From assembly GCA_903835555.1 (NCBI GenBank), contig CAILNN010000167.1:1-39203 (forward strand): 39,203 nucleotides of DNA, written 5' to 3'. The notes under the pieces were generated by a model, which had not been told where the DNA came from, ran no database searches, and saw only the letters and a list, made by a program, of their open reading frames with translations. The position numbers and the translations under genes are program-made. The first letter of the stretch is position 1. The number at the start of each line of letters is the position of its first letter. Shown one piece after another: positions 1 to 7,759 of the stretch. Origin of the DNA: an uncultured Verrucomicrobiota bacterium. GTDB taxonomy: Bacteria; Verrucomicrobiota; Verrucomicrobiia; Limisphaerales; UBA9464.

Positions 1-1
1 A

Positions 2-664
2 GTTGCTCTAAGATATACCAATGCGCTCAGATCGATGGGCGATATCTTGTGCGATATCAGGCAGGTTGGTGTTCAAAATAAAGCCTTAGGATATTACCAA
101 CGGAGCCTGGAGGTCAGCGAACGGCTGCTGGCGGACAATCCGCAATCGGCGCAGGCGCTGCGAGACGTCGTAGTGTCCCTGGAGCGTATGGCCAATTGCG
201 CGGCGAAGGCGCTCGAGCCTGCATGGGCGCTGGCCTTTCAAGAGCGCGCTTTGGAGATTGCCCGTCGGCTTTATTCCGCCAACCAAGGGAACTGGGGCGT
301 CGGTCGGACGCTAGCTATTTCACTCGTGCGTACGAGTCAGTTGGCCGCGAAGGCAAATCCTTCAACCACGCAAGACGAAAGATTGGCTGAGTGCTATGCC
401 ATCCTTCATCGCTTTCACATCCTAATCCGTCACCGCCGGACGTGGAACAAAATCCAGCCCCCCCTGATTCCGCCCCGCATGCACCTCGACATGGTAGGTG
501 AGATTGGGCACGAGCGCCGCAGGCGGATTCGGTCCGGCAACCTCCATACCCGGCAGAACCTCGCCATACAGGAACCCGTGGACAGGCGCCGAACCTTTTG
601 GCGAATGCAAATGCCAAAGCACCGGCGAAACGCCATTGCTGGAGATGGGGCCTGCTATCGTTAA
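2..664 (+). CDS. TPR-repeat protein, C-terminal part (5' end outside window)
   Basis: The frame is open from the left edge, so the true start lies outside the window. Residues up to about position 420 of the sequence show helical TPR-like repeats (YYQRSLEVSERLLADNP, AFQERALEIARRLYSAN). Such repeats often form the C-terminal part of Ser/Thr-kinase or TPR proteins in Verrucomicrobiota, as protein-interaction modules. After about base 420 the frame continues to the stop at 664, but there it reads only the antisense of the intact gene at 422-859 and becomes Arg/Pro-rich and unlike TPR. The genuine protein therefore probably ended near 420, and the last 80 or so residues are read-through. The TPR call is fairly sure; the function and the true end are not. 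Confidence 0.55.
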   Translation, partial: VALRYTNALRSMGDILCDIRQVGVQNKALGYYQRSLEVSERLLADNPQSAQALRDVVVSLERMANCAAKALEPAWALAFQERALEIARRLYSANQGNWGVGRTLAISLVRTSQLAAKANPSTTQDERLAECYAILHRFHILIRHRRTWNKIQPPLIPPRMHLDMVGEIGHERRRRIRSGNLHTRQNLAIQEPVDRRRTFWRMQMPKHRRNAIAGDGACYR

Positions 665-859
665 ATCATTGAGGACACGATCGTTATCCAGTCCAAAGAC
701 CAATGGTAGAATGTCGCCAGGCCCGGCATTCGGCGCAAAAGGCCGACTTGAAACAGTAATTTGAATGGGCCGCCGTTTCCCAAAGTCTGCAAAGAAGTAG
801 AGGTAAACAACGCCCAGCAAGAGCGCCACGGTAACCAAGGTCCAGGACTTTTGACTCAT
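422..859 (-). CDS. Small membrane-anchored protein, unknown function
   Basis: This is a 145-residue protein. Residues 6-24 form one hydrophobic helix (WTLVTVALLLGVVYLYFFA), a single-pass anchor or uncleaved signal, and a soluble domain follows, probably outside the membrane. The soluble part contains VLWHLHSPKGSAPVHGFLYG and a Pro-rich middle. I recall similar PLWHL...FxYG proteins of unknown function in Verrucomicrobiota, but cannot name a family. It starts with ATG and is divergent from the prepilin-like gene at 994. Its stop lies where the TPR frame from the left loses its TPR character, which suggests that this gene is intact and the overlap is spurious. Confidence 0.7.
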   Translation of the reverse strand: MSQKSWTLVTVALLLGVVYLYFFADFGKRRPIQITVSSRPFAPNAGPGDILPLVFGLDNDRVLNDLTIAGPISSNGVSPVLWHLHSPKGSAPVHGFLYGEVLPGMEVAGPNPPAALVPNLTYHVEVHAGRNQGGLDFVPRPAVTD

Positions 860-993
860 TGACGCTCGAGTGGACGCTGCCCACCGATAAGCATTCGACC
901 TAAAATCCTGGGACCCGTCTCGATGGATTTCGAAAAGTCGAGTCTTAACCCGAAATTCAACGCCACACCGACAACGACCAAAGCCTGACGACC

Positions 994-1812
994 ATGGACC
1001 CGAAATCCCAAGTTTTTATCAACCCACCGACAAACAACTACCGGCCTAACCAAGGTAGTCTCACTCGCTCGGATCAGCCCCGTTTACTTCGCGCGTTTAC
1101 TTTGATCGAACTGCTGGTAGTCATCGCCATCATCGCCATTTTGGCCAGCATGCTCCTCCCGTCGTTGAGTCGAGCCAAGGAATCCGCCCGTCGTATCTCC
1201 TGCGTCAATCAGCTTCGCCAAATGGGCATAGCCGCCAACCTGTATACCGCTGATTCTCTCGGAAATTATCCCGAGCGCGCACTTACCAATCGTTGGCCCA
1301 ATCGCCTGTTCACCTACACCAAGTCCCTGAAACTTCAGGTTTGTCCTTCCGATACCGGTGCGGACGGTAAGGGCACTCCGCTGCCCAATACGGTCCTAAC
1401 CAACGCTGCTCCGGATGACTCGCCGCGCTCCTATATCATCAATGGCTGGAATGACTACTTCTCCGTCACCATGCCCACCTTTTCCATGGACCTGATTGTC
1501 AACAAGACGATCAACGAATCGGCCATCACTCAACCTTCCGATACCATCGTGCTGGGCGAAAAGCTGTACACGACCACCCATTACTACATGGACTTCTTGG
1601 AAGGCACGCTGGGCAATGATGTCGATATCCTCAATCAGAGCATGCACAATTCCCGTTTCAAGAACGGTCAACAAGATAGGGACGGTGGTTCCAATTATTC
1701 TTTTGCCGATGGAAGCAGCCGCTATGCCCGCTATGGGAAATCGCTTTCACCTATTAACCTCTGGGCGGTGACCGATAAGTGGCGCACCAATTCCTTGGTC
1801 TTGGGAAATTAG
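994..1812 (+). CDS. Prepilin-type N-terminal methylation domain protein (DUF1559-like)
   Basis: The 272-residue protein has a 34-residue leader ending RLLRA, followed by [19 protein letters not shown], the class III (type IV pilin/pseudopilin) signal helix with Glu at +5. The residue at the prepilin-peptidase cut is Ala rather than the usual Gly, which is common in this phylum. The C-terminal part has [18 protein letters not shown], the FADGS motif of the DUF1559/H-X9-DG family. Such proteins are numerous in Verrucomicrobiota and Planctomycetota, usually stand alone, and are thought to be exported pseudopilin-like surface proteins. No pilus-assembly gene is nearby. Two terminator-like hairpins follow it. 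Family assignment is firm; the role is unknown. Confidence 0.9.
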   Translation: MDPKSQVFINPPTNNYRPNQGSLTRSDQPRLLRAFTLIELLVVIAIIAILASMLLPSLSRAKESARRISCVNQLRQMGIAANLYTADSLGNYPERALTNRWPNRLFTYTKSLKLQVCPSDTGADGKGTPLPNTVLTNAAPDDSPRSYIINGWNDYFSVTMPTFSMDLIVNKTINESAITQPSDTIVLGEKLYTTTHYYMDFLEGTLGNDVDILNQSMHNSRFKNGQQDRDGGSNYSFADGSSRYARYGKSLSPINLWAVTDKWRTNSLVLGN

Positions 1813-1875
1813 ACAGCGCCCGGTGAGAAACAGTTAGACCACCGTTGCGATATTTGTCGCCCCGTCAAAGGCCAC

Positions 1876-1900
1876 GTCGGCGGCTCTCCGCCGACTTTCT
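1876..1900 (+). terminator. Intrinsic terminator after the prepilin-like gene
   Basis: A perfect 8-bp stem, GTCGGCGG and CCGCCGAC, with loop CTCT is followed directly by TTTCT. It begins 63 bases after the stop codon at 1812. Confidence 0.7.
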
Positions 1901-1927
1901 GAGCTGGTTCGGTTGCCAAATCGATGC

Positions 1928-1957
1928 GCCGGGGTACTCGTTACCCCGGCTCTTTGC
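1928..1957 (+). terminator. Second hairpin upstream of the methyltransferase gene
   Basis: A perfect 9-bp stem (GCCGGGGTA / TACCCCGGC, loop CTCGT) is followed by TCTTTGC. It lies just 3' of an in-frame ATG at 1924. That argues the next gene does not begin at 1924 but at the ATG at 1987. Confidence 0.55.
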
Positions 1958-1986
1958 TTGTTGGGCCTCTGATTTGCACCGATCCC

Positions 1987-3063
1987 ATGTTACACGCGAT
2001 TTACCCCCTCCTCGAATACGATCTATTTCCCGATTCCGCCTTGCGATGGGGTATTCGTCGACTTCTCAGAACCAAGCTTCGACAGGAGGTCCGAGCGGAT
2101 GTCGATGAGCGTCGGGCAGCGATCCTTCGAATGGTAAACGAGTTGCGCCAAGCTCCCATCGCTATCGAGACCGCCGCCGCCAATGAGCAGCATTATGAGG
2201 TCCCCACCGCCTTTTTCCAAGCCTGCCTCGGTCCACGTCTGAAATACAGTTCCGCCTTTTATCCCACCGGCCACGAAACCCTGGCTGAAGCGGAAGAAAT
2301 CATGTTGGGCATGACCTGCGAACGGGCCCGATTAGTCGATGGACAGGAAATTCTGGAATTGGGCTGCGGATGGGGTTCTTTGACGCTTTGGATGGCCGAG
2401 AAATATCCGTCCAGCCGGATCGTCGCGGTTTCCAATTCACGCACCCAGCGCGAGCACATCGAGTCCGAGTGTCGCCGTCGTGGATATCAAAACGTCCAGG
2501 TGATCACCTGTGACATGAATAATTTTGCCCCCCCACCGTGGCGGGAAGGGTGGAAACCCGATGGGCCGCCCTGCGTGAACCGATTCGACCGGGTTGTCTC
2601 GGTTGAAATGTTTGAACACATGAAGAATTATGAAACACTTCTCGGGCGGATTGCGGGGTGGCTAAAGCCGGGGGGCCTTCTATTCGTTCATATTTTCACC
2701 CACCGCCAAGCGGCTTATCATTTCGTTGCCAACGGCGAAAAGGATTGGATGGCCCGCTACTTCTTTTCCGGCGGTATCATGCCGAGCGATGATTTGCTCC
2801 TCTATTTCCAGCGGGACTTGCGCATCATGGATCATTGGGCGGTTAACGGACGGCATTATCAACAGACCGCCAATCATTGGCTGGAAAACATGGACCGCCA
2901 TCGAGACGCCATTCGCCCCCTGCTGGCCGCAACCTATGGGGCAAGTCAGGAGCAACGCTTGTGGGTCTATTGGCGACTTTTCTTCCTGGCTTGCGCCGAG
3001 CTTTGGGGCTTGGACGGCGGCAATGAATGGCACGTTTCGCACTACCTGTTCGAGAAGCGTTGA
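1987..3063 (+). CDS. CFA-synthase-like SAM-dependent methyltransferase
   Basis: The 358-residue class I methyltransferase belongs to the cyclopropane-fatty-acyl-phospholipid synthase-like group. Visible are the SAM-binding motif [16 protein letters not shown] (about residues 120-135), the acidic post-motif region [23 protein letters not shown] and [14 protein letters not shown]. The partly aromatic C-terminal part ([21 protein letters not shown]) fits this group. Members methylate unsaturated lipids or small amines; the substrate cannot be read here. An upstream ATG at 1924 would run through a hairpin, so I chose 1987, where [16 protein letters not shown] matches the usual family N-terminus. 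The pterin dehydratase gene starts 67 bases after it and may be co-transcribed. Confidence 0.85.
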   Translation: MLHAIYPLLEYDLFPDSALRWGIRRLLRTKLRQEVRADVDERRAAILRMVNELRQAPIAIETAAANEQHYEVPTAFFQACLGPRLKYSSAFYPTGHETLAEAEEIMLGMTCERARLVDGQEILELGCGWGSLTLWMAEKYPSSRIVAVSNSRTQREHIESECRRRGYQNVQVITCDMNNFAPPPWREGWKPDGPPCVNRFDRVVSVEMFEHMKNYETLLGRIAGWLKPGGLLFVHIFTHRQAAYHFVANGEKDWMARYFFSGGIMPSDDLLLYFQRDLRIMDHWAVNGRHYQQTANHWLENMDRHRDAIRPLLAATYGASQEQRLWVYWRLFFLACAELWGLDGGNEWHVSHYLFEKR

Positions 3064-3130
3064 TTTCGGCCTTGGCCATTCCGATCTCGTTCACGTTGCG
3101 AAATCGCCGTTCTAATCCCAACCTCCTTCC

Positions 3131-3427
3131 ATGAGGTTACAAACCGACACTGAAATCGATGCAGCCTTGGCGCGTCTCATCCATTGGCAGCGCCACGCTC
3201 AAGCCATCCTTCGCACCTATTCCTTTGCCGACTTCGTCACCGCCATCAATTTCGTTCGAGCCGTGGCTTGGGTGGCGGAGGAGGTCCAGCATCACCCCGA
3301 TATCGATATTCGCTGGAATCAAGTGACCCTGTCCCTGACCACCCACGACAGCGGCGGTCTAACGGAGCTGGACTTTCAGGTCGCTGAACGATGTGACGTC
3401 CTGGCAGTCCCTGGGCTAAAGAACTGA
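3131..3427 (+). CDS. phhB: 4a-hydroxytetrahydrobiopterin (pterin-4-alpha-carbinolamine) dehydratase
   Basis: The 98-residue protein has the full PCD/DCoH signature: EEVQHHPDI (His54, His55, Pro56), Trp62, His72 and Asp81 in THDSGGLTELD. The family dehydrates 4a-carbinolamine pterin during tetrahydropterin recycling by aromatic amino acid hydroxylases; many bacteria keep it for other pterin uses. No phenylalanine hydroxylase is visible in the window. It is convergent with folB, their 3' ends overlapping by 12 bases, so two pterin genes stand side by side. The length is normal for the family. Confidence 0.9.
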   Translation: MRLQTDTEIDAALARLIHWQRHAQAILRTYSFADFVTAINFVRAVAWVAEEVQHHPDIDIRWNQVTLSLTTHDSGGLTELDFQVAERCDVLAVPGLKN

Positions 3428-3775
3428 CGCACGTTCCCGAGTCACTCGGGCGCAAACCGACCGAGTTTCTGTCATGATGAACTTCCGGACCTCGACCGTG
3501 ACCCGCACAGGGCCAAATTCAGTCAGGATGAGCTCGGCCACCTCAACCGCCAATCGCTCAATCAATTTCCAAGTGCGCTCTTTGCCCAAATCGCGTAGCC
3601 GGCGACAGACGGCGGAATAGTCGATGGCCCGGCTAATGTCATCGTTTTTGGCTGCAGCGGTAAAATCAGACTCCATAGAAAGTGTTAGCAGGAGACGCTG
3701 CGGTTGCAGACGTTCTGCGTCTGGGACGCCCACGGTATAGAAAACCTCCAAATCGGTGATGATGATGGTATCCAT
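3416..3775 (-). CDS. folB: Dihydroneopterin aldolase
   Basis: This 119-residue protein converts 7,8-dihydroneopterin to 6-hydroxymethyl-dihydropterin and glycolaldehyde in folate synthesis. The family pattern is present: the N-terminal IIITDLEVFYTVGV strand, Glu21 in the pterin pocket region, IDYSAVCRRL, LIERLAVEVAELIL and catalytic Lys98 in VTVEVRKF. It begins 24 bases after the end of the HAD-Nudix fusion on the same strand, so the two are probably one operon. Its 3' end overlaps the convergent phhB by 12 bases. Confidence 0.92.
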   Translation of the reverse strand: MDTIIITDLEVFYTVGVPDAERLQPQRLLLTLSMESDFTAAAKNDDISRAIDYSAVCRRLRDLGKERTWKLIERLAVEVAELILTEFGPVRVTVEVRKFIMTETRSVCARVTRERASVL

Positions 3776-3799
3776 GCTCTGGAAATTTGGGCCGATTCG

Positions 3800-4876
3800 T
3801 CACTTCCTGGACGCAACCGCTTCAAGCAGAATTCGGGTCGGTATGTTGAGAAGCAGGTTTCTCGCTTCCTCGGTGCTAACCCATCGAAACTCCTGCGCCT
3901 CTTCGTTTAGCCGCACCTCCATCGGCTGGCGGGCACGGCAGGTATAGTTTAGGAGGACGAAATGCGCTTCTCGATAAAATTCAGGGGGATTGATCGCATC
4001 CTGGACCATGACGAACTGGACGTCGTCCACCTCCAATCCGGTTTCCTCTCGCAGTTCCCGCAATAAGGCTGCCTCGCTGCTTTCCCCCGCTTCGATCTTT
4101 CCTCCCGGGATTCCCCATAAGTCCGACCACTTGTGGGTCCGAACCATTAGCCATTGCCCGCGATCATTGGCGATCAATCCCCCCACCGTCGCCACCGGAC
4201 GGGTCTCCAAGGTTGCCGAGCGCTTTCGGTTGTTGATCACTGGAAGGTGCCCGTCATTGCGCTCCAGGACCGCCTGTAGTTCACCGAGATGTTCGACAAT
4301 CAGGTCCGGGCCCGCTGCCCGTAGTTGGGCCAGGGATTGGTAGCCAGTCAGGACCGCTACGCCATGAATCCCCCCGTGACGAGCGGTTTCGATGTCGTGT
4401 TCCATGTCTCCGACAAAAATTGTTGATTGTGGTTGAAGCTGGTTTTCTGCAATCAACTGGTGAATCTGGCTCCGCTTATCAGCGACACCGACGTAGGTCC
4501 GCTCAAAATAGTCGGCTAATCCATGAGGTTCAGCCTGACTGGCAAACATGCGGGGATGGACCGCACTTAAAAGGAAGAGTCTCCATCCCTGCCTCTGGCA
4601 ATAGTCCAGAAATTCGAGGGCGTGAGGCAGTGGTTGCACACTCTCCTGGGTCTGTGCAAACGCCTGGTGAAACCAGACCTCCAGCTCAGCCATGGCACGT
4701 CCGGGAAGGTATCGTTGATAGAAATTTGCGAAAGGCAGGCAAAACTCAGTTCGAAACTGCGAAAGACTCATTTCGGGCAAACCTGCCTGCCGGAAGACAT
4801 GATTGGAAGCCGACCAGACCGCAGGAAGGTCATCCACGACCGTCCCCGACCAATCCAAAATGATGTTTTGAACCAC
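3800..4876 (-). CDS. HAD-family hydrolase fused to a Nudix hydrolase
   Basis: This is a two-domain protein of 358 residues starting with GTG. Residues 1-205 form a HAD phosphatase-like domain with a C1-type helical cap: nucleophile Asp8 in ILDWSGT, Ser104 (LLSA), Lys134 (ADKRSQ), and Asp157/Asp161 (GDMEHD). The usual second Asp (DxD) is replaced by Ser10, as in DWxGT phosphonatase-like proteins. Residues 225-358 form a Nudix domain with a complete Nudix box, Gly259 to Leu281, including Glu265, Arg273, Glu274, Glu277, Glu278 and Gly280. It sits 24 bases upstream of folB. By inference it may take dihydroneopterin triphosphate to dihydroneopterin (Nudix pyrophosphatase, then HAD phosphatase). 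Repair of another nucleotide or sugar phosphate is also possible. Confidence 0.85.
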   Translation of the reverse strand: MVQNIILDWSGTVVDDLPAVWSASNHVFRQAGLPEMSLSQFRTEFCLPFANFYQRYLPGRAMAELEVWFHQAFAQTQESVQPLPHALEFLDYCQRQGWRLFLLSAVHPRMFASQAEPHGLADYFERTYVGVADKRSQIHQLIAENQLQPQSTIFVGDMEHDIETARHGGIHGVAVLTGYQSLAQLRAAGPDLIVEHLGELQAVLERNDGHLPVINNRKRSATLETRPVATVGGLIANDRGQWLMVRTHKWSDLWGIPGGKIEAGESSEAALLRELREETGLEVDDVQFVMVQDAINPPEFYREAHFVLLNYTCRARQPMEVRLNEEAQEFRWVSTEEARNLLLNIPTRILLEAVASRK

Positions 4877-5230
4877 ACCGTCAATCTAAGCCCATTTCCC
4901 CTCCGACCCAACCTCCAAAACAGACCTGCCGGAAGCGGTCCCAATCCCTCCATGCACTTCAACTTGGTAGGCTGCCCAATAGCAGCGTTTTTTTCTGTCC
5001 CCTTAATTCAAGCGTAACCAATTGATGCAAAGCAACATCGGTAGGGCGATATCATACCCCGAAGCGCAGGCTTTCCAGACCTGCCTGCCGGTCCGAACCG
5101 CACCCACTTCGCAAAATATCCAACGCCCGCCCCCGAGCACCTCGGGTGGTACGCCGCCGAAGCGAGTGGCTCGGCATTCCGAATCACGCCCATTCCGCAA
5201 AAGCGAAGCTTATTCGCCGTTCACAGGACA
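4877..5230. other. Gene-free stretch between HAD-Nudix gene and ABC permease
   Basis: No supported gene lies here. Its left part (4877-5034) should hold the promoter of the HAD-Nudix/folB operon, but I cannot place boxes with confidence. The rest is a mosaic of dispersed intergenic repeat units, described at 5035-5229. Confidence 0.6.
5035..5229. repeat. Dispersed intergenic repeat mosaic, copy A
   Basis: It starts with ACATCGGTAGGG, which recurs at 9985 and 30372, continues with GCGCAGGCTTTCCAG (also in copy C) and ends with a 52-base unit (5178-5229) that matches 30478-30529 at 46 of 52 positions, including GCAAAAGCGAAGCT. It ends directly at the stop codon of the minus-strand ABC permease. 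Confidence 0.8.
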
Positions 5231-6034
5231 CTACGAACTGGCACTCGTGTACCGCTTCAATGACCAGCGCCAAAAAAGTTCACTGACCACAAAACACACC
5301 GCGCTCATTGCCAGGAGAAGCGCGATTTGACCGGGAGCCGACGGAAATCCCATCAAGGTTTTGGCCGGTACATTGGCCACCAACAGCATCGGCAATACGA
5401 ATGTAAACACCGCTTTGAAGGTTCCCCGCCGGAAAGCACCATCGGGAAGTCGGGCAATATTGAATAGGTTATAGTACCCGGTCAGGATGCCTTGAGCTCG
5501 AACCGTGCTAAAGGCGATCGTCGCCAGAAGGAACATGATCGAATAATGCACCGAGATACCGGCTACGCAGACCAAGGCAAAACCGAGAAATTGGGCGATG
5601 GTCGGATGCAGCCCCAATTGGAGTCCCGCATAGGCAATAACCACCCCGGCAAAAGAGGCGTTAATGAACGACCCGAGATCAACCTTTCGCAGTGAAATAA
5701 GGAATCGCGTGTTGACCGGGAGCAGTAGCATGAAATCAAGCTTGCCTGTTCGTACATGCTCGGACAGGTCGTTCACATTGGTCAGGAAAATGGCGGTGAA
5801 GAGCTGCTGGATTAAATTCGATATCCCCACCAACAGGATCACCTGCCACCGCGTCCAGCCTCCGATGCTTTCGGTTTGGGAATACAGGACCTGCATGAAG
5901 GCCAGTTGAAGGGCAAACCATAGCAGTTCAACAACGATCCACAGGAGAAAGTTCACCTTGAACTGCATCTCCCGCGTCACGCTGTTTCGCCAAAGCGCCA
6001 GATAAATCGTCCAGTAATAATGCGCTGTTTTCAT
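5231..6034 (-). CDS. ABC-2 family transporter permease (PF06182-like), second subunit
   Basis: The 267-residue integral membrane protein has about six hydrophobic segments, for example FLLWIVVELLWFALQLAFM and FALVCVAGISVHYSIMFLL. The conserved TGKLDFMLLLPVNTRFLI segment matches the DRRAI/GxxLDxxLLxP loop typical of this permease family (COG3694/COG4587-like). I take MKTAHYYWTIYLALWR at 6034 as the start; the longer frame would overlap the upstream gene. Only 2 bases separate it from the stop of the first permease, so the two are translationally coupled and presumably form a heterodimer. No ATP-binding subunit is encoded next to them. The exported substrate is unknown. Confidence 0.82.
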   Translation of the reverse strand: MKTAHYYWTIYLALWRNSVTREMQFKVNFLLWIVVELLWFALQLAFMQVLYSQTESIGGWTRWQVILLVGISNLIQQLFTAIFLTNVNDLSEHVRTGKLDFMLLLPVNTRFLISLRKVDLGSFINASFAGVVIAYAGLQLGLHPTIAQFLGFALVCVAGISVHYSIMFLLATIAFSTVRAQGILTGYYNLFNIARLPDGAFRRGTFKAVFTFVLPMLLVANVPAKTLMGFPSAPGQIALLLAMSAVCFVVSELFWRWSLKRYTSASS

Positions 6035-6036
6035 GC

Positions 6037-6861
6037 TTAGCCTCCCACCGCCGTGTAGCGGCGCAATCCCCGCGACCAGGCCCAACGAGCGACTGCATAG
6101 GCCACGATAAGCCAACTCGACTCAACCAGAAATCCGAAAACCAATTGGCTTTGACTAAGACGCTCCAGGTAAACGGAGGCAGGAAAATAGCTGAGGTACG
6201 GGTAGGGAGTCAGTGATATGGCCGTCTGCAACGCCGGGGGCAGCAGGTCCAAAGGGAATAGGTGGCCGCTGGCAATGTACTCGAACGCAAATTGGATGAA
6301 GATGAGCGTGCTGACGTCGAGAAACCAAAAGGCCAGGAGCGCAACTAAATAGGCGATCAAGAACTGGATCAGTCCGCCCATGAACACGGCAATGCCAAAA
6401 AGAAGGTAAGTCAGCCCGTGCCCAGGCCAGACAAAGTCCTGCCGGAGCCAGAGTGTAAACAACGTAACCGGGATGAGTGCCACCGTGGTATAAATGGCCC
6501 GCCCCGAAAGGTAAAGACACAGGCGGTAGGTTAGGTAATCGATCGGTCGAAGCAGAAATTGGCTGATCTTGCCGTCGCGAATATCCGCAGCAACCTCCCA
6601 ATCATCGTCCGCCACCGCCGTCAACGCATCGATCACGTTGACGATCAGGTAGTAACTAATCATCGCCGAAAGCGAGTAACCTCCGACCAAGCTGCCCGGG
6701 GCTTGGTCCCCGTAGATAGTTCGCCAAACCTGCAACGTTCCTAGAAGCGGAATCAATGAAATCGAGGCACGAAACAAAAAGTTGGCGCGATAGACCAGAG
6801 TGTTTTGCACTCCGATTACCAGCACCCGCGAATACTTCCGCCATTGGCTCGTCGCCGTCAC
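6037..6861 (-). CDS. ABC-2 family transporter permease (PF06182-like), first subunit
   Basis: The 274-residue membrane protein has about six membrane segments. It contains IRDGKISQFLLRPIDYLTYRL, the counterpart of the loop motif in its partner at 5231-6034, and a polar N-terminus QWRKYSRVLVIGVQNTLVYR typical of COG4587-type permeases. It starts with GTG inside a GTGA overlap with the upstream LON-domain gene (6858-6861) and is followed after 2 bases by the second permease. The three genes thus form a tightly coupled operon. The ATPase subunit expected for an ABC-2 exporter is missing locally and must come from elsewhere in the genome. Confidence 0.85.
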   Translation of the reverse strand: MTATSQWRKYSRVLVIGVQNTLVYRANFLFRASISLIPLLGTLQVWRTIYGDQAPGSLVGGYSLSAMISYYLIVNVIDALTAVADDDWEVAADIRDGKISQFLLRPIDYLTYRLCLYLSGRAIYTTVALIPVTLFTLWLRQDFVWPGHGLTYLLFGIAVFMGGLIQFLIAYLVALLAFWFLDVSTLIFIQFAFEYIASGHLFPLDLLPPALQTAISLTPYPYLSYFPASVYLERLSQSQLVFGFLVESSWLIVAYAVARWAWSRGLRRYTAVGG

Positions 6862-7535
6862 GTCGCTGATTTTTTCTGCAATCGGGCAACTTCGCCAGTC
6901 AACAATCGGATTAGGATCATGAGTCGCTCCTCAATTAATGGCGTCTCGAGAATCAATTGCCGGTTTTTGGGATACGGGAGCAGCAACATGGCAACCATAT
7001 CCGCCATCGTGCCCGGATTCGGCATTCGCCGCAGCGCCGTTAAACAATCCGAGACGGTCAATTCCTCTTGATTCGGGCAAAGTCCTGACAGGAGATTCAT
7101 CATCGCCAGTGGAATCTGGATAGCACCCTGGCGGAGTCGTGCATCGACTAAGTCCAAGAGCTGGTCGACCAAACCGGATGCCACCGACGGATCCGAAATC
7201 GTACTTTCGATGACCTCAAAAGCATGGGCTCGATAGGGTTTGAGCTGGACAGCCTTTCCTAGTCGGATCCGGGCCAAACCTTGAACCACAATATTGGAAG
7301 TTCCGTTTTCGTTCAATTGGGATGCACGCACGATTCCCAAGCCAGCGATCTCCGACGGGCTTTCCCGAGTGCAGCCCGGCTTCTGCATGGCCAAGCAAAA
7401 AAAACGATGCGTTTCCAGAGACTCCGCCAACATGGTCCGATAGCGGGGCTCGAAAATAAACAATGGGACCAGCGTCTCGGGAAAGAGCATGCATTCCCCA
7501 AGAATCATCACGCCAACGCGGTCCGGAAATTCCAT
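6858..7535 (-). CDS. LON peptidase substrate-binding-domain protein
   Basis: The 225-residue protein consists of the Lon N-terminal (PF02190) domain alone: LGECMLFPETLVPLFIFEPRYRTMLAESLE, then FFCLAMQKPG, GLGIVRASQLNENGTSNIVVQGLARIRL and a helical C-terminal half. It has no AAA+ or protease domain. Stand-alone LON-N proteins are common; some are presumed adaptors or chaperone-like proteins, with no settled reaction. Its stop overlaps the GTG start of the first ABC permease by 4 bases, which couples their translation. The 224-base gap to the divergent gene at 7760 should hold the operon promoter. Confidence 0.88.
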   Translation of the reverse strand: MEFPDRVGVMILGECMLFPETLVPLFIFEPRYRTMLAESLETHRFFCLAMQKPGCTRESPSEIAGLGIVRASQLNENGTSNIVVQGLARIRLGKAVQLKPYRAHAFEVIESTISDPSVASGLVDQLLDLVDARLRQGAIQIPLAMMNLLSGLCPNQEELTVSDCLTALRRMPNPGTMADMVAMLLLPYPKNRQLILETPLIEERLMILIRLLTGEVARLQKKSAT

Positions 7536-7742
7536 GAATGCAGGCTAGCGTTGGTTAGTCAGACCGCAAGCGACTCAAGCAGCGGTTCTGCGTTCAGTTG
7601 CGATCAGAACAAGGGGACCGGGAGTTTTAGAAAGAAGCCCTGGCTCCGTCTAGAGTTCGCTGCGGTCGTGAAAACGGTATTTTTGACCTTCGATTTGAAC
7701 TTGAATGACGCCTCATCCTTGCCATTTGCTTCCAAGCCTTTC

Positions 7743-7749
7743 AAGGTGA
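7743..7749 (+). promoter_or_regulatory. Shine-Dalgarno sequence of the coiled-coil gene
   Basis: AAGGTGA lies 10 bases before the ATG at 7760. It is one of the few clear ribosome binding sites in the window; many starts here have none, as is usual in this phylum. Confidence 0.6.
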
Positions 7750-7759
7750 CTGAATACGC

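Noticed and set aside
1924..1986. Upstream ATG for the methyltransferase
   Set aside because: The stretch runs through a 9-bp terminator-like hairpin and lacks family similarity; 1987 fits better.
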